From the IMG/VR virus record IMGVR_UViG_3300030116_004105, positions 1-62,063 of that record: a stretch of 62,063 nt of DNA; one strand, given 5' to 3'. Below the pieces are notes generated by a model that worked only from the letters and a program-made list of their open reading frames with translations, was not told the DNA's origin and did not search any database. Each line of letters starts with the position of its first letter. Position 1 is the stretch's first letter. This document shows positions 27,101 to 34,836 of this stretch, piece by piece. The position numbers were made by a program, and so were the translations under genes. This stretch comes from a virus.

Positions 27101-29121
27101 ATGTATCTATTATCTATAATTGCAGCATAAGCTGTAGGTAGATTATTTAGTACTGCATCATTTGTTCTTTGTTGTGCTTCTTGGGTACTCATAAAAAACT
27201 CACCATCATTAGGCGATCCAACAATACCAGTTATACCCTCTGGAGTTGTATACTCTGTGTTATAAGTTGGGGCATTTTTAATAATATAAGAACCTCCCCA
27301 AAAAGAATTTAATCCAAGTATTAAGCTTTGAAGTGTGCTTAGATACTCAGTAGCTTTAATACCAGCTGGTTTAGTACCAGAATCAGGGTCTAAGTATGTA
27401 ACCTCACCCCCATTTGGTATTTGTGTATTTATATTTATATACGCTCTAGTTGAATTTTCAACACTACCTCCAGGTATAAATGTTACTTTTCTAGTAAAGT
27501 CTTGAGTATAATAAGGAACAAGTTTATTTATAACAAACTCTACATACTCTTTTTCGTCAGAGTTCCATAAACCTCCTTCTACTTCTTCTGAATAGTTTCC
27601 TTCTATATACTGAGGTGTGCTATCAAGTTTATTTTGTAAATTAAGTTTTCTTTGATTATAGTGATCGATATTTGATTGATATGTAGCTGGATTATAGCCT
27701 CCCACTTGATCAATAATCTCATCTATATTTGCAACATCGGCACTGGCTTTTTCTACATCTCTAAGAGCTAAATCATAAGTGTCATTGTATATAGAATAGG
27801 TAAAAGGTGGCTTTAAATCTTCATTAACATGTCTGCCTAGATAACTAGATAGTTCATTTTTATTTACATACCCTGCAACTAAACTACCTCTACCAACAAA
27901 AGACTCTGCTGCAAGTGTTCCATCTTCACCTACATTAGGTGATGCGAATATGTCATATCTTGCTAGTGTCAAGTCAAAATAAGCATGTCCTGCACCTACA
28001 GTATGAAAAAACTCATGATAAAATGTATCAGCTGTTATAGCACCAATATTAGTATTTATTATAGCTCCGGCATAAGGAGTTGAAGTTGCTGATAAATTAT
28101 TTATACTGTTAAATTGAGACTGATTAATTACATAAGAAAAGTTTTTTAATATTGATTTACCCGTGGACTCATAGTGACCATGAGCAAAAATAAATGTATC
28201 ACCTTCTAATTCAGGATAATTTACTGCGTCAGTTGCACTACCAATAGTAATTCTACCTATATTTCCTGAGAACGAATTTCCATTTACAATTCTTTGTATT
28301 TGTTGTAATTTATTATAAAACTCTAAATTAAAAATATTTAAATCCCAATCAATACGTCCAGGATAATCTTGGTGAAAAGTAAAATATTCTTCATAGAAAT
28401 ATGTTGGAATTGACTGCCCTAACTTTTCAAACGCATCTAGCACGTTAACATATAAGTAGTCTTCACTAAATAAGCCTGCTAATAAATACTCTGATTTAAT
28501 TATTGTTGGAAAAAAGAATTGAATATTTACTTTAGATTCTTGTAAAGATTTAAAAGGAACATATTCCTCTATATATTGCCCACTAGTTGGGCTATTTCGA
28601 TCTGTATCTAAAATTTGTTCTCCTGTATAATATCCAAAAGTTCTTAAGTCTGCAGTTCTAACATCATATATTAAATCAACATCATTAATAGAATTAGGAG
28701 TATTATTAGGAACCACTATTCCTGTTATATCTCGTATGTCTTCACTTGGTAAATCAGTGTTATTACTAAAAAGTTTATTTAATTTACCTACAGCGTATAC
28801 TACATTATCATAAATTTGTTGTGATTGTACGCTAATACCAGATAAAGTAACTGATGAAGGAATATTTGAGTGATATTTACGAACAACTATTACAGGCACA
28901 TAAACAGTTTCACAGGAGCCATCTGCGCAATCAACTCCTCCAGAACTACTAGAGCGAGAACTTAGTATTGCATCTACAACACTACCTAATCTAAAATATA
29001 AATCTTCTTCAGAGTTACCATGGTCCAAAACACAAGTATGCTTTGAATCAGTTGATTCATATATTTTAGAATAGTTATTTAATCTATCCACTCCTACTGA
29101 TATATAGGGTCTTTTAGCCAT
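24139..29121 (-). CDS. Large virion protein with intact zincin metallopeptidase site (1660 aa)
   Basis: Residues about 70-380 resemble an M43-type or other metzincin domain: YVPVIVVRKYHSN, then IQFFFPTIIKSE, and the zinc motif H369-E370-F-F-H373-T-V-G376-A-G-H379, a full HExxHxxGxxH. Further on are beta-rich regions, and near residue 1155 a pair of Cys repeats (GCTDPDKFNYNPDANYDDG, then GCTQEWAINY) like those of the T9SS cargo. There is no signal peptide. By position the protein belongs to the attachment apparatus; an active virion peptidase could cut host surface proteins or mature neighbouring fibres. The neighbouring 527-aa gene holds a related but dead copy. Confidence 0.8.
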   Translation of the reverse strand: MAKRPYISVGVDRLNNYSKIYESTDSKHTCVLDHGNSEEDLYFRLGSVVDAILSSRSSSSGGVDCADGSCETVYVPVIVVRKYHSNIPSSVTLSGISVQSQQIYDNVVYAVGKLNKLFSNNTDLPSEDIRDITGIVVPNNTPNSINDVDLIYDVRTADLRTFGYYTGEQILDTDRNSPTSGQYIEEYVPFKSLQESKVNIQFFFPTIIKSEYLLAGLFSEDYLYVNVLDAFEKLGQSIPTYFYEEYFTFHQDYPGRIDWDLNIFNLEFYNKLQQIQRIVNGNSFSGNIGRITIGSATDAVNYPELEGDTFIFAHGHYESTGKSILKNFSYVINQSQFNSINNLSATSTPYAGAIINTNIGAITADTFYHEFFHTVGAGHAYFDLTLARYDIFASPNVGEDGTLAAESFVGRGSLVAGYVNKNELSSYLGRHVNEDLKPPFTYSIYNDTYDLALRDVEKASADVANIDEIIDQVGGYNPATYQSNIDHYNQRKLNLQNKLDSTPQYIEGNYSEEVEGGLWNSDEKEYVEFVINKLVPYYTQDFTRKVTFIPGGSVENSTRAYININTQIPNGGEVTYLDPDSGTKPAGIKATEYLSTLQSLILGLNSFWGGSYIIKNAPTYNTEYTTPEGITGIVGSPNDGEFFMSTQEAQQRTNDAVLNNLPTAYAAIIDNRYINLIVTSEADPEARDQEVLRVDLLADNSIITEIVVNPTDIDGNRIGPDVTTRRPFCVLNSQGEQTNSVDPFFIHNFNAYNPDFPAYPNNTPVTDLTRETYCPCLYESQTYYDGSELLLEYKVLGPNANPWALHQIYSKNYCKRDSGLDGSSVTTTDNTTIINSYGTYGTRISTTGYQYGSYIQGDGEMTTVDKTADRAAAMWLFNTHNHENLNNSGAILKMHEYNDGTFLNLPYVIGYCGFNWMTTLPNSYQIERKTILQDYTNYGNNSIGDENRDYILKIRNEQFYMPEDLYILPPVSKDVSLLNHKRRLRLCASGLNEDNYTLYMGTYPGGENIKSRYAVGSTEPRNPYYNPLAKHFSETAGYIAHSGTAADSTHLFDPNPKQEYYKDLYGEYNPLYMNELSVYEGVGANMEHRFMDHDFVRAANVYFNSDSDVPVMYRQVWADEQAYKENPVPLTPNSIAQFLDYFALVVKGTNLDTWVGGCTDPDKFNYNPDANYDDGTCIDHIYGCTQEWAINYMYQGATQEVFLSGYGLGTHNPNINTDDGSCFTLLCTDPAASGDFSAGFNATLFNQAVNYGGLESIIEGQSELVGLDELDPNNNSLCQYTVTSVKPIVKLVCIDSRIPDNKGLEFCNNNEPISYYRNTATGEINGFIPAEERELVQDTSLSDFVDFPYGETVLNTSSFDPAEGKVFLLTTNSNHIYNIQTENGDDFPSASPDGHLIETDDDMFNDALLQALREVCGLEVVDGYNQLPVFKRQRRYNCIENPILPDGSGGCYLLSYANTTVTNKLQGCVSAPVDYVTPQNCNNQEAFTGGYITDATFFSMYDEFIASSEGSCDSVETSQGKYIVGTSTLGEIVDGTSLSLSQDQRNYYSDSIETVRKYLNPKQYRYSRVSVPYFMNVSVLLFDGSGNAYTGYFIVISLYGIEERKYYAFDIDTGVQLYELFYSKNFIPGLALPSNAQEERAKKMRKVINKITNLTIFTDN

Positions 29122-30704
29122 TATATAAAGTTATCAGTTATGTTATTAATTTTAGATACTGTGTCTGACATATTAATAGCTCTAGTAGAGGTATTAAAGT
29201 TAGAATCGTAGATATAAAGAGATCCAGTTATATCTTGATCTCGTCTAGTTTTATCATCACAAAGTAATGCTGGATCTGTTATAGGGTCGTCGACATCAAA
29301 AAAATTGTCATCTATAGATGTACATTTACTAGGTAAACCATGATTTAAAATATGATTTAAAACTCCGCCATATATATTACCTTTATCATCTAAGTAATTT
29401 AATCCAATATTTGCATGCATTCTTAATGCTTGATTAGGAGTAAATCCATACCTCATATTTAAAACGTCTGAATATATGGTATCAGACATAACATTGTTTG
29501 TTCTAGTTGCCTTGAAATTATCGTCATTATATACTGTTGTATCTATACAATACTCTGCATCTAGTAATCCACCTTCAATAATTGTATTATAATAAATAGT
29601 AGGTGAAGAGTCTGGACTGCAATCTGCACAAAAATCCTTTTTTGTAAAGTCATAGTAAACACAGTTATTATTACAAGAGTCAGTATAGTAACTATCATCA
29701 ATATTATCTAATCCCGCTTGAAGAATATTACCTATCCCTATAGAGGTTTCAAATTGATTAAAAGTATTAAGATTTGCTAATCCAAATGCATGCCCTAAAC
29801 CTTTTAATAGTGGTTTAGCTGGATGTATTCTAGCTCCATAATAAGCAATGGCAGGATTAACAGCCCCAATACCCTCCTCAATTTCTATTGTAGATCTTCT
29901 AACTTCCGTATGAACCTTATCTTTCCCTCTATATGCATAACCTAGCCCAGAATCTCCTAAAGCCCAAAAAGGAAGTGTTATAGAGAACTCTTCCTCATCA
30001 CCATTGTCAAATATAAAAGGGTTATTAGAAACACAAGATATATGTCCTCCATATAAATTTTCAGAAAATGTGTTTATTAAAAAAACATTTATAGCTGATT
30101 TACCTGCTCTTTGATCTTTTGATTTATATATTTGATTATAGGCTATATCGTGAATAGTATTTAAAGGCACACCAATAACATCTTGTTTATCTATTACAGA
30201 TTTCTTACCAGAGTCCCTAGTATACCAAGACATTGAATTATTAACTTTTGCTCCAAACTCTGCATAAGAAACAGTTCTTACTTCTCCGTTAGGTAATTGA
30301 ATACGAGAAACAATATTAGATCCATTTACAATATTTACACCCGCAAGAGGGCTATTGTTAATTACTGCAGGACAAAATTTAATGTTTGCAGTCTTAAATA
30401 CTTCATTTATTCTTTGTAATAATATATTTACCTTAAATTGAAATTTTCCAGAATCTTCTCTCCCACGTATTAAAGAAGGGTCATCTACAATAAAATGAAA
30501 TACAATTGGAAAAGTTTTAATTGAGGTATTTACAGTAGACGGTCTACCACCTAAGAATCTAGATATATCTGATGAAATAGCATTTTCATAAATACTTAAA
30601 TCTATATTATTTTTAGATTCTGCAGCTTGAGATAATAAATCATACCAGTTATCTATGGCATATTTATATGTACTATTTTGGAATAAAAAGTCTGCTACTG
30701 CCAT
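29121..30704 (-). CDS. M43 (cytophagalysin)-like protein with degenerate active site (527 aa)
   Basis: The layout follows M43 peptidases: an N-terminal FPIVFHFIVDDPSL strand; VNILLQRINEVFKTANIKFC, as in the 'lN.dF..tN..i.F' segment; a zinc-site helix; and a Met-turn region NNVMSD followed by FTPNQALRMHANIGLN. The expected HExGHxxGxxH is K301-G-L-G-H305-A-F-G308-L-A-N311, so the catalytic Glu and two of three His are lost. It also has Cys pairs (CNNNCVYYD, CADCSPDS). I infer a pseudopeptidase reused as a structural or binding domain. It overlaps the 1660-aa gene by one base (TAATG). Confidence 0.8.
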   Translation of the reverse strand: MAVADFLFQNSTYKYAIDNWYDLLSQAAESKNNIDLSIYENAISSDISRFLGGRPSTVNTSIKTFPIVFHFIVDDPSLIRGREDSGKFQFKVNILLQRINEVFKTANIKFCPAVINNSPLAGVNIVNGSNIVSRIQLPNGEVRTVSYAEFGAKVNNSMSWYTRDSGKKSVIDKQDVIGVPLNTIHDIAYNQIYKSKDQRAGKSAINVFLINTFSENLYGGHISCVSNNPFIFDNGDEEEFSITLPFWALGDSGLGYAYRGKDKVHTEVRRSTIEIEEGIGAVNPAIAYYGARIHPAKPLLKGLGHAFGLANLNTFNQFETSIGIGNILQAGLDNIDDSYYTDSCNNNCVYYDFTKKDFCADCSPDSSPTIYYNTIIEGGLLDAEYCIDTTVYNDDNFKATRTNNVMSDTIYSDVLNMRYGFTPNQALRMHANIGLNYLDDKGNIYGGVLNHILNHGLPSKCTSIDDNFFDVDDPITDPALLCDDKTRRDQDITGSLYIYDSNFNTSTRAINMSDTVSKINNITDNFI

Positions 30705-30708
30705 TTAA

Positions 30709-31278
30709 TTATATGGTTTTTAAAATCTCTAATAAACTTTTAGCTAATAAAGCTTCTTTAATGTCTGAGTCATCACAATCCTCACACCCAAGATTAACCA
30801 CACTCATCATTTTCTCTACAGCTTTCTGAGAGTTGCATATACTTTTAAATTCAACTTTAAACTCTTGACTATAGTTTTGTTGAATATCATTAAAGTTAAT
30901 TACTACTTCATATAATGTATCCTCTACAACTTCTTGCATGGCATTATATGCTTCTGGTAATTCTGGAAGATTGGCTACTTCCGTAGAAATATCATATGAT
31001 GGTATTGAAACCTTAAAACCTCGATACGAATCTTCAGCTGGATAATATACAATATTACCAAAATTAGGAACAGCTATAGGTACAACATATTGCTCTCCGT
31101 CTATTACTACATAGACAACAATGTGAGCTTGTATATTGTAAGTATCTCTGTTACCGTTTATATTAAATCCTCCCCAACCACCTGGATTGGAATCTGAATA
31201 ACCTCCAGTTACATCTTCTATAACTAAGTTTTTACAATCTTCTGAGGTTCTTATATCTAGTTTTAAGTCTAAAGGCAT
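30709..31278 (-). CDS. Conserved Bacteroidetes phage protein (189 aa), first gene of attachment block
   Basis: The N-terminus LDIRTSEDCKNLVIEDVTGG, with SNPGGWGGFNINGN after it, matches a small protein I recall near tail genes in Bacteroidetes phages (an E-x-C-K ... D-x-T-G-x-Y ... N-P-G-G-x-G pattern). Near the C-terminus, NLGCEDCDDSDIKEALLAK holds a C-x-x-C. The gene starts just after the strong terminator at 31288-31323, with no promoter of its own visible, so it would depend on read-through or a weak promoter. Confidence 0.7.
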   Translation of the reverse strand: MPLDLKLDIRTSEDCKNLVIEDVTGGYSDSNPGGWGGFNINGNRDTYNIQAHIVVYVVIDGEQYVVPIAVPNFGNIVYYPAEDSYRGFKVSIPSYDISTEVANLPELPEAYNAMQEVVEDTLYEVVINFNDIQQNYSQEFKVEFKSICNSQKAVEKMMSVVNLGCEDCDDSDIKEALLAKSLLEILKTI

Positions 31279-31287
31279 AGGTAAAAA

Positions 31288-31323
31288 TTAAAAAAGGGCA
31301 GACAGAAAAGCTGCCTGCCCTTT
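31288..31323 (-). terminator. Rho-independent terminator after the capsid gene group
   Basis: On the minus strand a stem AAAGGGCAG/CTGCCCTTT (31315-31323 with 31293-31301), which can be extended inward past one mismatch by CAG/CTG, is followed by a T-run of six and then further T-rich DNA. It lies 22 bases after the stop of the 430-aa gene and 9 bases before the start of the 189-aa gene. It would reduce transcription from the abundant capsid genes into the large attachment genes. Confidence 0.9.
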
Positions 31324-31345
31324 AATTATTAATATAAAATATTTA

Positions 31346-32638
31346 TTAACTAGCTGCTAAAATATCTGTAATTCCATCAATGTTAACAACAAGATCATTT
31401 AAGTGATCTTGTAAACTGTCAGCATCTCCAGGAAGAGCTAGTACAACAGTGCCTTTGATTGGTCCTCCTGCTGCAATTGCATTACTATCATTTCCAGGTA
31501 ATACATAATCAAAACTAATAAGATCATATGGTTGAGCTACATCAGCTTTTAATTCAGCATAAGATTCAACAGAAGGGAAACCATTACCAGTCCAAGTACC
31601 AGATCCTGGAGAGTTCTTAGAAAGACCAAACCATTCTAAATCTGAAATTGCTTCTCCAGCAGTATTAGATTTTGCTGCTTCAGTACTTGTATCAGAAACA
31701 GTATCACCAAACCCGTCTAATTGGAAATCAAATACAACTTTGTGGTAAGGGTATAAACCTGCTTTATAATATGCATCTAAACCTGTTAATTTAATACCAC
31801 AATTAGAAGCATTCATAACTGCAGCTGTAAGAGATTTAGAATCTGCTCCAGAAGCACCAGCTTCTTGAGAAGGTATATCTAAAGTAATGTTAGAACCACT
31901 AACCGCTTTAATTCTGTATACAGGAACACTTGCACCAGAAGTTTGACGAAGATACATACCTGCACTTAATTCGTGATCAGCTGCAGATGCAACTACTTGA
32001 TCAGAACCACGAGTCCAAGTTAAAGTTGTAGAGTTAGCAGTATCTACTTCAGTAGTAGCTGCTGAAAAGCGTTGAACTGCTACTTTAGCTCTGTTAGGAC
32101 CCACTGTAGAACCATCAGCAAAATCCATAGCTCCTATTTTTTGAACAATACCATTTGCAATTTCAATTTGACTTGCATTTCCATCAGATACGTACTCAAA
32201 AAAGTATTGATCTTTTTGTTCAGAATACAACTCGCTATCATTAATAAAGTTTAATCGTAAAGTATAACGATTAGAGTTTATTACATCAATTGAGTTTCCA
32301 GTATTAACATCAGTATACCCAATGTTAGAAATTTGTTCTGCTTCTGCAATAGCACCTGCACCGTTTGAAGCATCACCATGCTCGACAACTGCACCTTTTC
32401 TAATATCATCAAATTTGATAAAAGGAGAAGCTTTTAAAGAACCATCAGTATTAAGTTGTACAACTCTAAATACATCACCTGTAGTTAAAGCTGTAGTGTT
32501 TGCTAGTAAACCAGATTCTAGTTCAATTGCAAACTCACTAGTGTCTGTAGATGCAGCAGTTAAATCTGCTATTGTCTTAGAAGCACCGTGAAAGAATTTT
32601 CCGATAAATATATCGAAATTATGTCCGTAAATTGCCAT
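31346..32638 (-). CDS. Abundant-type virion protein (430 aa), function unknown
   Basis: A Thr/Ser/Ala-rich, beta-dominated protein beginning MAIYGHNFDIFIGKFFHG, with RYTLRLNFINDSELYSEQKD and a C-terminal LVVNIDGITDILAAS. There are no Cys-rich modules and no signal peptide. It is the last gene before the strong terminator in the capsid group, so it is likely a major virion component such as a head fibre or tail protein. I do not recognise a family. Confidence 0.7.
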   Translation of the reverse strand: MAIYGHNFDIFIGKFFHGASKTIADLTAASTDTSEFAIELESGLLANTTALTTGDVFRVVQLNTDGSLKASPFIKFDDIRKGAVVEHGDASNGAGAIAEAEQISNIGYTDVNTGNSIDVINSNRYTLRLNFINDSELYSEQKDQYFFEYVSDGNASQIEIANGIVQKIGAMDFADGSTVGPNRAKVAVQRFSAATTEVDTANSTTLTWTRGSDQVVASAADHELSAGMYLRQTSGASVPVYRIKAVSGSNITLDIPSQEAGASGADSKSLTAAVMNASNCGIKLTGLDAYYKAGLYPYHKVVFDFQLDGFGDTVSDTSTEAAKSNTAGEAISDLEWFGLSKNSPGSGTWTGNGFPSVESYAELKADVAQPYDLISFDYVLPGNDSNAIAAGGPIKGTVVLALPGDADSLQDHLNDLVVNIDGITDILAAS

Positions 32639-32664
32639 TTGTTTTCTATTTTAAAAATTAACTA

Positions 32665-33201
32665 TTAATTGTCTAATGTAATATCCGCTACATTAGTGCA
32701 GAATGCTTTCACAAACCATGAAGTACCATCAGATACTAGAGATACTCTATCTCCTTTCATAGCTGAAGTTGCGAAAGTAATCTTTGTATTTGCAGCCACA
32801 CCAGTGTCACCATCAGTACCTGCATTTTCTTTCTCAGAAGTAAAGACATGACCAAAGAAATCTTCCGAAGCAGCAGCTTGAACAATAGTACAAGCAGTTG
32901 TTGCATTATTTGCTGTTAGGATAATTTCAAAGTTAAGTCCTTCTTCGCAAGAAGGTAAAGTAATATCAACTCCTGTAGGTCCCATAAGAATTATTTTACC
33001 AGAGTCACTTGATAGTAAAGTAGCGTCTGCAGTAACTGTTTTAGTTGCTACAACACCCATTCTACTAGCAGCAGTCTGACTAACATAATCCCCAACAAGA
33101 TCATTAAAATCTTGTGCTCGAACTGGAGTGTTACCAACTAGTCCTCCTTTATTAAAAGAAGGAGCTACATTAGCATTTGTTATTTTTGCTGTTCTTGCCA
33201 T
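32665..33201 (-). CDS. Head-decoration or fibre-like protein (178 aa)
   Basis: After a short basic start the protein has VRAQDFNDLVGDYVSQTAAS, then a beta-sandwich-like domain (SGKIILMGPTGVDITLPSCE ... VSLVSDGTSWFVKAFC). The 'TLP...G..f.i......tI.......' pattern followed by 'W.v' resembles phage decoration and fibre domains. It lies between the 242-aa and 430-aa virion genes with short gaps. Confidence 0.68.
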   Translation of the reverse strand: MARTAKITNANVAPSFNKGGLVGNTPVRAQDFNDLVGDYVSQTAASRMGVVATKTVTADATLLSSDSGKIILMGPTGVDITLPSCEEGLNFEIILTANNATTACTIVQAAASEDFFGHVFTSEKENAGTDGDTGVAANTKITFATSAMKGDRVSLVSDGTSWFVKAFCTNVADITLDN

Positions 33202-33202
33202 T

Positions 33203-33931
33203 TTATTCTATTTCATTAAGTTCTATTTTACTTGATTGGTATCGTGGACTCTCTATTCCTTCTAGAGCTTCTACGACAGCCATCCTTACAATCTCTCTGT
33301 GTGTATGATTAGGTAAGATACAATCTTGTCCAGATGATATACTTAAAGGTTCTCTAATATAGTGTAAAATGTATTGACTTATAGCAGTATCTTCTGAATG
33401 AATTAATATTACTTGTTTATTGTAATCTTCATCAGAACTATCTAGTCTATACACACTATTTTTTTCAGGCTTATTAAAAGGGTCATCCATAATTTTTGTA
33501 TAACGATCATGCGTTATAGGTTTTACAGAAACTCTTATTAGGTTAGCATCATCCTGATTTTCTTGTGAAGAAGAACTAGGAATAACTAAAGCCTCTTCCA
33601 TTATAGAATGCCTATATCCTCCACTAAATGTCCCAGAAGACGGTAGAGTAAAAGTAGCACTGTTAGGAATAACTCCTGTAGCTAAACCTTCTATATCTGG
33701 ATTGTTAATTCTAATACGACTTATTAATGTTCGTAGATCATCTCTACGTTTCTGATCTTCTTCAAAAGAAGTTCGTCTTACATTATTACCAAATGCCCGT
33801 TTGTTTACAAATTTATCTTGGGATATATTCAAAAGCTTGTCTATTTCTTCTGAAAGAAATAAAGGGTTAGCAGATGAATCTACCTTATCCATTAAAAATT
33901 TAAACTCACTATGCATTTGATCTCTAGTCAT
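33203..33931 (-). CDS. Conserved structural protein (242 aa), neck-type
   Basis: It begins MTRDQMHSEFKFLMDKVDSS and continues LFLSEEIDKLLNISQDKFVN, a helical N-terminal pattern found in small neck or completion proteins of Bacteroidetes phages. The C-terminal half is beta-rich and ends in a helix (HREIVRMAVVEALEGIESP). It is separated by one base from the 291-aa gene and lies two genes downstream of the capsid protein, a usual place for connector proteins. Confidence 0.68.
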   Translation of the reverse strand: MTRDQMHSEFKFLMDKVDSSANPLFLSEEIDKLLNISQDKFVNKRAFGNNVRRTSFEEDQKRRDDLRTLISRIRINNPDIEGLATGVIPNSATFTLPSSGTFSGGYRHSIMEEALVIPSSSSQENQDDANLIRVSVKPITHDRYTKIMDDPFNKPEKNSVYRLDSSDEDYNKQVILIHSEDTAISQYILHYIREPLSISSGQDCILPNHTHREIVRMAVVEALEGIESPRYQSSKIELNEIE

Positions 33932-33932
33932 A

Positions 33933-34808
33933 CTACTTTGCTATAGACATTTTACCTTTTAAATCTAAATACACTTCCTGATTATCAGGATTTTGTAAAT
34001 ATTCAATAGTCTGCTCAAGTGTGTAACCTACAACATCTCCACCTGGAAGTTGATATTTAGTACCATTTTTTACAAGAACTCTTGCTGCTAAACAATCGTC
34101 AATAAAAGCTCTCATTTTAAATGTTGGGTCTTCTACAGTATTAATAAAATCTTGAGGATCTTCAGTTACAATTTTATCAAGCTGTGCTTCAACAAAATCA
34201 ATAGATGATTCATCACCTGCTCTTTTACCCATAACTTTAAGAACGTCTCTCATTTCTGTAGTAGACATGTTACTAAATATTTTGTAAGCTCTACGCTTAA
34301 GTTTAGACTTTTGGTTTTCTACTTTTGCTTCTTGCTCATCAGATGTCATTACATACTCTGCAAATGGTGTATCAAAACGTTCCATCTCAGAGTTTGCAAC
34401 TCTTTGGTGAGCTTTTAAAACTAAGTATTTAACCTCATCTTCTGGATTAGCTAAATCTAAAACAACTCCTTCTTTAGGTACATCTACTTTAAAATTTGCC
34501 CAATAATCTCTATTGTACTTAGATAGTGTACCTGGAGCCATATGCATTTTAGTTTCAAGACGAACTTCGTCTTCCTCAGTCATTCCAGTATTAAGTACTC
34601 CTGTACCTTTTGCTGCCTGAACAGTTAAACGCTCAAAGCATTTAGAATAACGGAGGCTCCCGTCGTGATCGTCGGGAAGCCATCCGTGTTTCTTTATAGG
34701 TTTAAGAGTAACTTTATCTCTTCTAACACTTTCTCTCTTCACTGGAGCAGTCTTTACTACCTCAGATACTTCTGGAGTAGTTTCTGTTTTTGCTACTTTT
34801 TTTGCCAT
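33933..34808 (-). CDS. Capsid-adjacent protein (291 aa), function unknown
   Basis: A Lys/Thr/Glu-rich disordered start (about residues 1-40) is followed by a mostly helical charged protein (KSKLKRRAYKIFSNMSTTEM, EQTIEYLQNPDNQEVYLDLK). No recognised motif or membrane segment. It follows the major capsid gene by 28 bases and precedes the neck-type gene, so a role in the virion or its assembly is likely but unproven. Confidence 0.68.
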   Translation of the reverse strand: MAKKVAKTETTPEVSEVVKTAPVKRESVRRDKVTLKPIKKHGWLPDDHDGSLRYSKCFERLTVQAAKGTGVLNTGMTEEDEVRLETKMHMAPGTLSKYNRDYWANFKVDVPKEGVVLDLANPEDEVKYLVLKAHQRVANSEMERFDTPFAEYVMTSDEQEAKVENQKSKLKRRAYKIFSNMSTTEMRDVLKVMGKRAGDESSIDFVEAQLDKIVTEDPQDFINTVEDPTFKMRAFIDDCLAARVLVKNGTKYQLPGGDVVGYTLEQTIEYLQNPDNQEVYLDLKGKMSIAK

Positions 34809-34836
34809 CTTCTTTCGTGTTTATTGTTTAATTATC

